Source: Lachnospiraceae bacterium
Lineage (GTDB): Bacteria; Bacillota; Clostridia; Lachnospirales; Lachnospiraceae
Direction of reading: 5' to 3'
Assembly: GCA_014804645.1 (NCBI GenBank)
Contig: JAAUZI010000008.1
Span: 1-64,000 of the forward strand
DNA: 64,000 bases
Within the stretch, counting starts at the first letter, position 1. Each line of letters begins with the position of its first letter. The translations under genes were made by a program, and so were the position numbers. This document shows, one piece after another, positions 55,722 through 64,000 of this stretch. Under the pieces are notes generated by a model. That model worked only from the letters and a program-made list of their open reading frames with translations. It was not told where the DNA came from and did not search any database.

Positions 55722-58577
55722 TTAACCCTTCTCCAGCATTTTTTTAATATAAATACCTGTGTAGGACTCAGGCTTTCGCGACACTTCCTCTGGCGTGCCC
55801 TGGGCGATAACCGTGCCTCCTCTGTCCCCCCCCTCGGGGCCCATATCGATGATATAGTCTGCCGCCTTAATTACGTCCAGATTGTGTTCAATCACGATGA
55901 CGGTATTGCCGCCGTCCGCCAGCTTGTGCAGAATTTCCACCAGCTTGTGTACATCCGCGAAATGCAGCCCCGTGGTAGGCTCGTCCAGGATATAGATGGT
56001 CTTGCCTGTGCTGCGCCTGGACAGCTCCGTGGCCAGCTTGATTCGCTGGGCTTCGCCGCCGGAAAGAGTAGTGGAGGGCTGACCCAGTTTCACATAGGAC
56101 AGACCCACATCATATAATGTCTGGATCTTGTTGCGTATGGAGGGCACGTTCTCAAAGAAGGGAAGCGCCTCCTCCACTGTCATATCCAGCACATCGTAGA
56201 TGCTCTTACCCTTGTATTTAACGTCCAGCGTCTCCCTGTTGTAACGCTTGCCACCGCACACCTCACAGGGTACATACACATCCGGAAGAAAATGCATCTC
56301 AATCTTAATAATGCCATCTCCGCTGCAGGCCTCGCAGCGTCCTCCCTTCACATTAAAACTGAAACGCCCCTTGTTGTAGCCCCGGGCCTTGGCGTCCGGC
56401 GTAGAGGCAAACAAATCTCTTATCATATCAAACACACCTGTATAGGTGGCCGGATTGGAACGGGGGGTGCGCCCTATGGGGGACTGATCAATATCAATAA
56501 CCTTGTCCAGCTGCTCAATGCCCTCGATCCCCTTGTGCTTGCCCGGAATAACTCTTGCCCTGTTCAGATCCCGGGACAGGTGCTTGTTCAGCACCTCATT
56601 TACCAGAGAGCTTTTGCCGGACCCGGACACACCAGTAACACATGTCATAATCCCCAGCGGGAATGCCACGTCCACATTTTTCAGATTGTTTTCCGCGGCT
56701 CCCAGCACTTTGATATAGCCAGTGGGCTTGCGTCTTTTTTTAGGTACAGGAATATATTTCTTGCCGCTCAGATACTGGCCGGTTACACTCTCCTCCACCT
56801 GCATGATCTCCCGGGCCGTCCCCACCGCCACCACTTCGCCGCCGTGGGAGCCTGCTCCCGGACCGATATCCACGATATAGTCCGCCGCCAGCATCGTGTC
56901 CTCGTCATGCTCCACCACGATCAGGGTGTTGCCCAGATCCCGCAGGTGTTTCAGAGTAGCCAGCAATTTATCGTTGTCCCGCTGGTGCAGCCCGATACTG
57001 GGTTCGTCCAGAATATAGCATACACCCACCAGGCCGGACCCTATCTGGGTGGCCAGACGGATTCTCTGTGCCTCGCCGCCGGAAAGACTGGCGGTACCTC
57101 TTGCCAAAGACAAATAATCCAATCCCACATCCAGCAGGAATTTCACTCTGGCACGTATCTCCTTCAACAGCTGTTTACCGATCAGCTCCTGCTGGGGTGT
57201 CAGCTGCAGATGCATCACAAACTCATATAGATTGGTGATAGACATAGCTGTCACTTCATAGATATTTTTATCTCCCACCGTCACCGCCAGGGATTCCTGT
57301 TTCAGACGCATGCCCCTACACTCCTTACAGGGCGTAATGCGCATAAACGTCTCATATTCCGCCTTGGAGGATTCGGAGGCCGTCTCACGATAGCGGCGTT
57401 CTACATTGCGAACCAGTCCCTCAAAGGCGATGGGATACACGCCCTTGCCCCGCTGGCCCTCGTAATACACCTGTACCTCCCTGCCGCCTGTGCCGTGTAT
57501 CAAAATTTCCTTTATCCTGGCAGGATAATCCTGATAAGGCGTATCCAAATCAAAGTCATACTCCTTGCACAAAGCCTGCAGAATCGCATTGGTAAAACTC
57601 CCCTTGGAATTGCAGGACTGCCACCCCATGACCACAATGGCTCCCTCGTTGATGGACAGCCTCTGGTCGGGAATCATCAGTTCCTCATCAAACTCCATCT
57701 TATACCCCAGACCAAAACACACCGGGCATGCGCCAAAAGGATTGTTAAAGGAGAAACTGCGCGGCTCCACCTCACTGATACTGATACCGCAGTCCGGGCA
57801 CGAAAAACTCTGGGAAAAGCTCAGCATCTCCCCACCGATCACGTCCACCTCCAAAAGGCCCTCCGCCAACTCCAGCACATTCTCAATGGACCCTGCCAGA
57901 CGTTTCTGTATTCCATCTTTCACCACCAGGCGGTCCACCACGATCTCGATGTTATGCTTGATATTTTTTTCCATGGGGATTTCCTCGGACAGCTCGTACA
58001 GATTACCGTCCACACGCACCCTGACATAGCCGCTTCTCTTGGCCCTGTCAAACACTTTTTCATGCAGGCCCTTTCGGCCTCTGACCACCGGAGCCAGCAG
58101 TTGAATTCGGGTGCCCTCCCCAAGTTCCATAATCTGGTCCACCATCTGGTCCACCGTCTGACGCGCTATGACTCTGCCGCATTTAGGGCAGTGGGGCGTG
58201 CCGATTCTGGCGTACAGCAGACGAAAATAGTCGTAGATCTCTGTCACTGTTCCCACCGTGGAACGAGGATTGCGGTTGGTGGATTTCTGGTCTATGGAAA
58301 TAGCCGGAGACAGACCATCTATACGCTCCACATTGGGTTTCTCCATCTGTCCCAAAAACATGCGGGCGTAGGAGGACAGAGACTCCATATATCGCCGCTG
58401 TCCCTCGGCGTATATGGTATCGAACGCCAGGGAGGATTTGCCAGAGCCGGACATGCCGGTCAGCACCACGAACTCGTTTCTGGGAATATCCACATCAATG
58501 CTCTTTAAATTATGTTCACTGGCTCCCCGTATTTTGATGTATTCCTTCTTGGGGAGCATCTTCTTCGCTTCTTCCAT
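55722..58577 (-). CDS. uvrA: Excinuclease ABC subunit A
   Basis: [55 protein letters not shown] and second ABC domain. Confidence 0.98.
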   Translation of the reverse strand: MEEAKKMLPKKEYIKIRGASEHNLKSIDVDIPRNEFVVLTGMSGSGKSSLAFDTIYAEGQRRYMESLSSYARMFLGQMEKPNVERIDGLSPAISIDQKSTNRNPRSTVGTVTEIYDYFRLLYARIGTPHCPKCGRVIARQTVDQMVDQIMELGEGTRIQLLAPVVRGRKGLHEKVFDRAKRSGYVRVRVDGNLYELSEEIPMEKNIKHNIEIVVDRLVVKDGIQKRLAGSIENVLELAEGLLEVDVIGGEMLSFSQSFSCPDCGISISEVEPRSFSFNNPFGACPVCFGLGYKMEFDEELMIPDQRLSINEGAIVVMGWQSCNSKGSFTNAILQALCKEYDFDLDTPYQDYPARIKEILIHGTGGREVQVYYEGQRGKGVYPIAFEGLVRNVERRYRETASESSKAEYETFMRITPCKECRGMRLKQESLAVTVGDKNIYEVTAMSITNLYEFVMHLQLTPQQELIGKQLLKEIRARVKFLLDVGLDYLSLARGTASLSGGEAQRIRLATQIGSGLVGVCYILDEPSIGLHQRDNDKLLATLKHLRDLGNTLIVVEHDEDTMLAADYIVDIGPGAGSHGGEVVAVGTAREIMQVEESVTGQYLSGKKYIPVPKKRRKPTGYIKVLGAAENNLKNVDVAFPLGIMTCVTGVSGSGKSSLVNEVLNKHLSRDLNRARVIPGKHKGIEGIEQLDKVIDIDQSPIGRTPRSNPATYTGVFDMIRDLFASTPDAKARGYNKGRFSFNVKGGRCEACSGDGIIKIEMHFLPDVYVPCEVCGGKRYNRETLDVKYKGKSIYDVLDMTVEEALPFFENVPSIRNKIQTLYDVGLSYVKLGQPSTTLSGGEAQRIKLATELSRRSTGKTIYILDEPTTGLHFADVHKLVEILHKLADGGNTVIVIEHNLDVIKAADYIIDMGPEGGDRGGTVIAQGTPEEVSRKPESYTGIYIKKMLEKG

Positions 58578-58585
58578 GCCGTCTG

Positions 58586-60619
58586 TTATTCCTCCAGTTC
58601 ACTCAGTTTAGTCTTCAGTTCCAGCATCTTGTCACGCAGCTGGGCTGCCGCCTCAAAGTTTAGTTCCGCAGCCGCCTTCTGCATCTTCTTCTGAACGTCC
58701 GCAATCAATTTCTCCAATTCCTTGCGGCTCATGGACTCGGGATCCTTCTCGAAACGCACTTCTTCCTCCGCAATCTCCCTCGAGATGCTGATCAGATCTC
58801 GGACCGCCTTCTTGACGGTCTGAGGCGTAATGCCGTGGGCCTTGTTGTAAGCGGTCTGAATCGCCCGCCGGCGGTTGGTCTCGTCAATGGCCGTGCGCAT
58901 GGAATCCGTGATTACATCCGCATACATGATCACATGCCCGTCCACATTGCGGGCCGCCCTGCCTATGGTCTGAATCAAGGAGGTACCGCTGCGGAGAAAC
59001 CCTTCCTTGTCCGCATCCAGTATGGCCACCAACGTGATCTCCGGGATATCCAATCCCTCCCGCAGCAGATTGATACCCACCAGCACGTCAAACACATCCA
59101 GACGCATGTCCCGAATAATCTCCGCCCTCTCAAGAGTGTCAATATCCGAATGGAGATATTTTACACGTATGCCCACCTCTTTCATGTAGTCCGTCAAATC
59201 CTCGGCCATACGCTTGGTCAGGGTGGTAATCAGCACCTTATTGTGTTTCTCCACTTCTCTGTTCACTTCCCCGATCAGGTCATCCACCTGCCCCTCCACC
59301 GGGCGCACATCCACCTGGGGATCCAGCAGCCCCGTGGGCCGGATGATCTGTTCCGCCCGCAGCAGTTCATGCTCCTCCTCATATTTCGCCGGGGTGGCGG
59401 ACACAAAGAGAATCTGATCAATATGCGCTTCAAACTCCGAGAAATTCAAGGGCCGGTTGTCCAGCGCCGAAGGCAGTCGGAACCCATAGTCCACCAGCGT
59501 GGTCTTGCGGGACCTGTCCCCCGCATACATGGCCCCGATCTGAGGGATCGTCATGTGGGATTCGTCTATGATAATCAGGTAATCGTCCCCAAAGTAATCC
59601 ATCAGGCACTTGGGCGGCTCTCCCGGTTTCATGCCGCTCAGATGCCGGGAATAGTTCTCTATACCAGAGCAGAATCCTGCCTCCCGCAGCATTTCCACAT
59701 CAAAATTGGTGCGCTCCGCAATCCGCTGGGCCTCAATCAGCTTGTCTTCCCCTTTGAAAAAGCGCACCCGTTCCTCCAGTTCAATCTCAATATTGTCGCA
59801 GGCACGCTTGATCTTCTCCGCCGCCACCACATAGTGGGAGGCCGGGAATATGGAAATGTGATTCAGCGACGCATGTACCTTGCCAGTGAGAGGTTCCACC
59901 TCCGAGATACGGTCAATCTCGTCCCCAAAAAACTCCACCCGTATCAGGTAGTCGCCGCCCCAAGCCGGATAGATCTCCACCACATCCCCACGCACCCGGA
60001 AGGTGCTCCTCTGCAGATCCAGGTCGTTGCGGTCATACTGTATATCGATCAGTTCCCGCAACACCTTGTCCCGGTCTTTGACCATGCCCGGCCGCAGAGA
60101 CACGATCATCTCTTGGTAATCGTCCGGGCTGCCCAGACCATAGATACAGGACACACTGGCCACCACGATCACATCCCTGCGCTCGGACAGGGACGCCGTG
60201 GCAGACAGCCGCAGCTTGTCTATCTCGTCATTGACGGAGGAATCCTTGGCGATGTAGGTGTCCGAGGAGGGCACATAGGCCTCCGGCTGATAATAGTCAT
60301 AGTAGGACACAAAATATTCTACCGCGTTCTCGGGAAAAAATTCCTTAAACTCGCCATAGAGCTGGCCCGCCAGGGTCTTGTTGTGGGCTATGATAAGGGT
60401 AGGTTTGTTCAGCGCGGCAATCACATTGGCCATGGTAAAGGTCTTGCCTGACCCGGTGACTCCCAACAGCGTCTCACACTGGTTGCCCTGCTTAAACCCT
60501 TCCACCAGCGCCTCTATTGCCTGAGGCTGGTCGCCGGTGGGCTGGTATTCCGAATGAAGTTTGAAAGGTTTTTGTTCGCTCTGCACAAGAGCCACCTCCA
60601 TATTGATAAAATATACCAC
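58586..60619 (-). CDS. uvrB: Excinuclease ABC subunit B (ATG at 60601 also possible)
   Basis: [24 protein letters not shown]...[18 protein letters not shown]...UVR motif at C-terminus. Confidence 0.98.
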   Translation of the reverse strand: MVYFINMEVALVQSEQKPFKLHSEYQPTGDQPQAIEALVEGFKQGNQCETLLGVTGSGKTFTMANVIAALNKPTLIIAHNKTLAGQLYGEFKEFFPENAVEYFVSYYDYYQPEAYVPSSDTYIAKDSSVNDEIDKLRLSATASLSERRDVIVVASVSCIYGLGSPDDYQEMIVSLRPGMVKDRDKVLRELIDIQYDRNDLDLQRSTFRVRGDVVEIYPAWGGDYLIRVEFFGDEIDRISEVEPLTGKVHASLNHISIFPASHYVVAAEKIKRACDNIEIELEERVRFFKGEDKLIEAQRIAERTNFDVEMLREAGFCSGIENYSRHLSGMKPGEPPKCLMDYFGDDYLIIIDESHMTIPQIGAMYAGDRSRKTTLVDYGFRLPSALDNRPLNFSEFEAHIDQILFVSATPAKYEEEHELLRAEQIIRPTGLLDPQVDVRPVEGQVDDLIGEVNREVEKHNKVLITTLTKRMAEDLTDYMKEVGIRVKYLHSDIDTLERAEIIRDMRLDVFDVLVGINLLREGLDIPEITLVAILDADKEGFLRSGTSLIQTIGRAARNVDGHVIMYADVITDSMRTAIDETNRRRAIQTAYNKAHGITPQTVKKAVRDLISISREIAEEEVRFEKDPESMSRKELEKLIADVQKKMQKAAAELNFEAAAQLRDKMLELKTKLSELEE

Positions 60620-60650
60620 CTAAAAGCACTTTTGATTATACAATAATTAC

Positions 60651-60790
60651 ATGCGCTTCAGCGCATATTCAGTTCAAAAGAGTTAAATGCAAAGTATTTA
60701 ACTCAGTATACCGTGATTTCATGCGCTTTAGCGCATATTCAGTTCAAAAGAGTTAAATGCAAAGCATTTAACTCATTGTACCATAATGAA
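60651..60790. repeat. Two tandem 70-bp units, each with two hairpins, in the uvrB upstream region
   Basis: atgcgctt(c/t)agcgcatattcagttcaaaagagttaaatgcaaag(t/c)atttaactca... at 60651-60720 and 60721-60790. Confidence 0.92.
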
Positions 60791-60823
60791 TTTTATTTGT
60801 ATAGAGGTAAACAGCAATTTTTA

Positions 60824-60848
60824 GAACATTTGTTCCGAAAATTTGTTC
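60824..60848. promoter_or_regulatory. LexA/DinR (SOS) box plus adjacent near-match upstream of uvrB
   Basis: GAACATTTGTTC (60824-60835), then GAAAATTTGTTC (60837-60848). Confidence 0.8.
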
Positions 60849-60880
60849 TTCTGGAGAATAAAGGCAATTCCGAGTAATAA

Positions 60881-60913
60881 AAGAAGGAGCATCCCGCCGT
60901 CCGGGGTGCTCCT
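60881..60913 (-). terminator. Terminator after the SCP2 gene
   Basis: aggagcatccc gccgtcc ggggtgctcct with T-rich tract on minus strand. Confidence 0.8.
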
Positions 60914-60973
60914 CACTGTTTGAATTTATTCGGAGAACTTTTCGCCATATATCTTATAAAAAGCATAACAGGC

Positions 60974-61294
60974 TTATTTAATCATATTCTTCAGCAGCAA
61001 AGCCTTTTCAATGCTCCCCTCTACTTTCAGCTTACCTAACGTAAATGCTGCGACCGGATCTGTTTTCCCAGAAATAATCTTAAACAACACATCCGCCTTG
61101 CATGTAAATAGCACATCCCTGTCATAATACTCATATGGTTCAATCGACAGCCCGCCATCTTTTACTTCTACATAGAACGCGCCGGCGCCCTCGCCCACAA
61201 TGTTAAACTGATAGGCAAGACGTCCTTCGATGCTGCTTACATCCGCATCCTTGAATTGGTTCTTGAATTTTTCAAACACCTCTTGATATGTCAC
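60974..61294 (-). CDS. SCP2 sterol-binding domain-like small protein
   Basis: AYQFNIVGEGAGAFYVEVKDGGLSIEPYEYYDRDVLFTCKADVLFKIISGKTDPVAAFTLGKLKVEGSI. Confidence 0.82.
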   Translation of the reverse strand: MTYQEVFEKFKNQFKDADVSSIEGRLAYQFNIVGEGAGAFYVEVKDGGLSIEPYEYYDRDVLFTCKADVLFKIISGKTDPVAAFTLGKLKVEGSIEKALLLKNMIK

Positions 61295-61308
61295 TTTTTC
61301 TTCTCCTC

Positions 61309-62571
61309 CTATTCCATCATCTCCGCCAACACTTCCTTGGCCTTCTCCAGCTGATTGTCATAGCCATTGTCATAATACGCCTCCCCGTCAAAGGGACATA
61401 CCACATCCGGTTCAATACCTATACCGTGAATATTGCGGCCACCCGGCGTATAATAGCTGCTGATTGTGATTTTGATAGCGGAACCGTCCCGCAGTTTCAG
61501 CATCTGCTGCACAATGCCCTTTCCAAAAGTGGTGGTGCCCACCAGCGTACCCTTTTGATAATCCTGTATAGCGCCGGACAAAAGTTCTGAGGCGCTGGCG
61601 CTGTTGCCATCCACCAGCACTACCAACGGCAGTTCAAATTCATTGGCGCCATCGCAGCTGTACTCCTCCCGCTTGCCATACTTATCCTCAGTATAGACCA
61701 CCAAGCCCTCCGGCAGCAGCTGCCTTGCAATATCCACCACCGCATTGACGCTTCCCCCAGGATTGCCTCTTAGATCCAGCAGCAGGCCTTTCATGCCACT
61801 GCCCCTGGACGTCTGTAAAGCCTCTACAAACTGTCCCGGCGTCACCTCGTCAAACTCTATGATACGAATATAGGCCATGCCGTCTTCCAGCATCTCCTGC
61901 TCCACTGTGGGAATCTCCACCTGTCTGCGCACTACTGACACATCCAAATACTCTCCGTCCCGATAAATGGTCAGGTTCACGGCAGTGCCCTCTTCGCCCT
62001 TGATCAAGCTCACCACCTTATCCAGGTCCATGCCATGAGTGGATACTTCGTCCACCTCATAGATGATATCATTGGGGCGCAACCCCGCCTCCTCCGCCGG
62101 CGAGCCGGGTATAGGGCTGTTGATCTTGGGATAATTGCGTTCTATATCCTGAGCCACATAGGCGCCGATTCCATAGTACGCGCCGGTAGTCTGCTCCATG
62201 AACGTCTCAAAATCACTTGCGCTAAAATAACTTGTGTAAGGGTCTCCCACTGCATCCATCAGGCCCTGATATATACCATTCTCCAGATCCTCGCGGCTTA
62301 TATCGTCCTGATAGTAATAGTGATTGATCATGTACTCCAGTGTGTCAATCTTCTCTGCCACCGCTTCGCTCAGCGTACCACTCTGCCCGGAGTTGTCCGA
62401 GCTGACCTGCTGACTGTTCTCCTCTACCTTCCGCTGAATCTGAAATCCCAGATATCCTACGCACACCACCAGAAGAGTAGCGGCAATGCCCACGATCATG
62501 CCCGCCGCAAAATACCCTCTGCCGGCCTGACGCCTGTTCTGTTGCTCGTATACTTCCATGTCAACTCCCAT
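61309..62571 (-). CDS. S41 family carboxyl-terminal processing protease (PDZ domain)
   Basis: GIGAYVAQD..., PDZ region, LLLDLRGNPGGSVNAVVDIA, VDGNSASASELLSGAIQDYQKGTLVGTTTFGKG. Confidence 0.94.
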   Translation of the reverse strand: MGVDMEVYEQQNRRQAGRGYFAAGMIVGIAATLLVVCVGYLGFQIQRKVEENSQQVSSDNSGQSGTLSEAVAEKIDTLEYMINHYYYQDDISREDLENGIYQGLMDAVGDPYTSYFSASDFETFMEQTTGAYYGIGAYVAQDIERNYPKINSPIPGSPAEEAGLRPNDIIYEVDEVSTHGMDLDKVVSLIKGEEGTAVNLTIYRDGEYLDVSVVRRQVEIPTVEQEMLEDGMAYIRIIEFDEVTPGQFVEALQTSRGSGMKGLLLDLRGNPGGSVNAVVDIARQLLPEGLVVYTEDKYGKREEYSCDGANEFELPLVVLVDGNSASASELLSGAIQDYQKGTLVGTTTFGKGIVQQMLKLRDGSAIKITISSYYTPGGRNIHGIGIEPDVVCPFDGEAYYDNGYDNQLEKAKEVLAEMME

Positions 62572-62596
62572 CTACCCGCTTCGGCGGGCACTCGAA

Positions 62597-63823
62597 TCAA
62601 GGGGAAATATAATTCCAGGGGGACACATATTCCCCGTCCAGACGCACACTGAAATGTAAATGGTTCCCGGTGGACCTCCCGGTGGATCCCACCGCCGCAA
62701 TAGTGTTGCCTCTGGCTACCACATCGTCCTTTTTCACATACAACTTCGAGGCATGCATATAAATCGTGTACAGGCCGCCACCATGGTCAATCATAACATA
62801 ATTGCCCATGGTGGAGCTGTAGTCCGCCGCAACCACGATTCCATCGTAGGCGGCGTAGATGGCGGTTCCCTTCGGCGACGCGAAATCCACGCCGTTGTGG
62901 AACTGCTGTACAAAAAGGGTTGGATGCATGCGCATGCCGTAATCATCCGATACCCTGGTGTAGGAGGCCAGCGGAAACTTAAAGGTACCGCCGTCGTAGG
63001 TCAGCACCTTGCCGCTGCTGGCAAGAATTCTCTTTTTCTCATCCTCCACCGCTTTCTCCAAAGCGGAGATCAATTCATTCTGTGCCTTGAGATCCGCCTC
63101 GTATTCCTCTATGGACTGTTCTCCGCTGCTGATCCTCTGGTCGTAGGCGTTCAACTCCTGCTGTTTTTGTTTCATCAGCTCCTCCAGAGCCGCCTGTTCG
63201 TTCTCCACGCCCTCTTTAGCTTCGTCCAGAAATGCCTTATCCTGCTCCAGCTGAGCCTTGCACAGCTCCACATATTCCCTGGTCTGGATAAAGGACTCCA
63301 GCATCTGATTGTCAAAGTCTGCCACCTGTTCCATATAGTAACTGCGGTTCAGGAAGTCCGCAAAGCTGGTAGATCCCATAAGCATTTCCAGTAGATAGTT
63401 CTCGCCCCGTTCATAACTGAATTTTATGCGGCTGGACATGGTTTCATATTGATTGGCCTCCACCTCCAGTGCATGTTCCAACTGCCTCTGCGCCTCTTCG
63501 ATATCCGCCTCTTTATTGGCGATCTGCATTTTGAAGTCCGCAATTTTTTGCTCGATCAGCGCCATATTCTCATCCAGCTTCGCCACATAGCCTTTCAGGT
63601 CCTTCTTTTCCTGCTCCAGCTGCTGAACCAGCTTTTTGATATCAGAAAGACTGTTCTTCAACTGATCTCTCTCACTCTGCGCATTGTCAATCTGACTCTC
63701 CATTTCCCTGATAGATTCCGAAGTAATCTCGGACATATTGGTTGCGCAGACGCGAGGTTCTCCCGCCGTACACAGCAGCGCCACCGCCAGTATCAGGCAT
63801 CCCGTAATCTTCCATTTTTTCAT
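62597..63823 (-). CDS. EnvC-like murein hydrolase activator / M23 peptidase domain with coiled coil
   Basis: Signal peptide, long coiled coil, C-term MRMHPTLFVQQFHNGVDFASPKGTAIYAAYDGIVV...GNHLHFSVRLDGEYVSPWNYI. Confidence 0.93.
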   Translation of the reverse strand: MKKWKITGCLILAVALLCTAGEPRVCATNMSEITSESIREMESQIDNAQSERDQLKNSLSDIKKLVQQLEQEKKDLKGYVAKLDENMALIEQKIADFKMQIANKEADIEEAQRQLEHALEVEANQYETMSSRIKFSYERGENYLLEMLMGSTSFADFLNRSYYMEQVADFDNQMLESFIQTREYVELCKAQLEQDKAFLDEAKEGVENEQAALEELMKQKQQELNAYDQRISSGEQSIEEYEADLKAQNELISALEKAVEDEKKRILASSGKVLTYDGGTFKFPLASYTRVSDDYGMRMHPTLFVQQFHNGVDFASPKGTAIYAAYDGIVVAADYSSTMGNYVMIDHGGGLYTIYMHASKLYVKKDDVVARGNTIAAVGSTGRSTGNHLHFSVRLDGEYVSPWNYISP

Positions 63824-63842
63824 GACCTGCCTCCCCCGGCAT

Positions 63843-64000
63843 CTACACGTGCAAATGTTTTCTCACCGTGGAAAAACTGCCCAAAAAGCCAATGCCTACG
63901 CCCACGCCCAGACACACCGGCGTCAGGAACCCGAAGATAGTCTCCGAGGGCAGGAACTGCAGCAGATGGACCAGCGGAGCAAATTTCTCCGCGGTGTAGG
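63843..64000 (-). CDS. ftsX: FtsX C-terminus, truncated by window end
   Basis: Reverse translation ...YTAEKFAPLVHLLQFLPSETIFGFLTPVCLGVGVGIGFLGSFSTVRKHLHV*; next to the EnvC-like gene. Confidence 0.82.
   Translation of the reverse strand, partial: YTAEKFAPLVHLLQFLPSETIFGFLTPVCLGVGVGIGFLGSFSTVRKHLHV

Noticed and set aside
58835-60451. 538-aa plus-strand ORF antisense to uvrB
   Set aside because: Lies wholly within uvrB, His/Arg-rich composition with no recognised motif. A shadow ORF from high-GC third positions.
60651-60790. 70-bp tandem repeat as a CRISPR remnant
   Set aside because: Units are contiguous with no variable spacers; hairpin/promoter-like content instead.

Overview
The window looks like a Firmicute (Lachnospiraceae-like) chromosome segment. 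Nearly all genes are on the minus strand. Roughly 1.5-42.5 kb is a large cell-surface polysaccharide region: glycosyltransferases, a Wzx-type flippase, EpsG/Wzy-like and YfhO-like membrane proteins, two initiating phosphosugar transferases, a Wzz-like protein and nucleotide-sugar enzymes. Roughly 42.8-64 kb is conserved housekeeping: divergent PAP2, HPr, glmM-cdaR-cdaA, a YvyF-like protein, comF, recD2, flgJ/flgG/flgF-like genes, mreB/mbl, uvrA, uvrB, SCP2, an S41 protease, an EnvC-like M23 protein and the ftsX C-terminus. Main points for follow-up: (1) a five-gene set resembling the CDP-yersiniose (branched 3,6-dideoxyhexose) pathway, with an Fe-S-type RfbH but no linked E3 reductase; (2) an orphan Spo0A DNA-binding domain with no receiver, inside the polysaccharide region, with a consensus 0A box upstream and a 13-bp perfect inverted repeat joining its 5' and 3' UTRs; (3) a TagD-like/GfoIdh fusion next to a GDPD/metallophosphoesterase fusion; (4) a 70-bp tandem hairpin repeat between an SOS box and uvrB, with a related copy about 25 kb away; (5) several sequence-unrelated imperfect palindromes that each abut or overlap a stop codon; (6) a Wzz protein with a tail resembling a BY-kinase that has lost Walker A; (7) three tandem YfhO-like paralogues with a CsbB/GtrB-like glycosyltransferase. 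No tRNA, rRNA, CRISPR array or transposase was recognised. All family assignments come from reading motifs; no database search was run.
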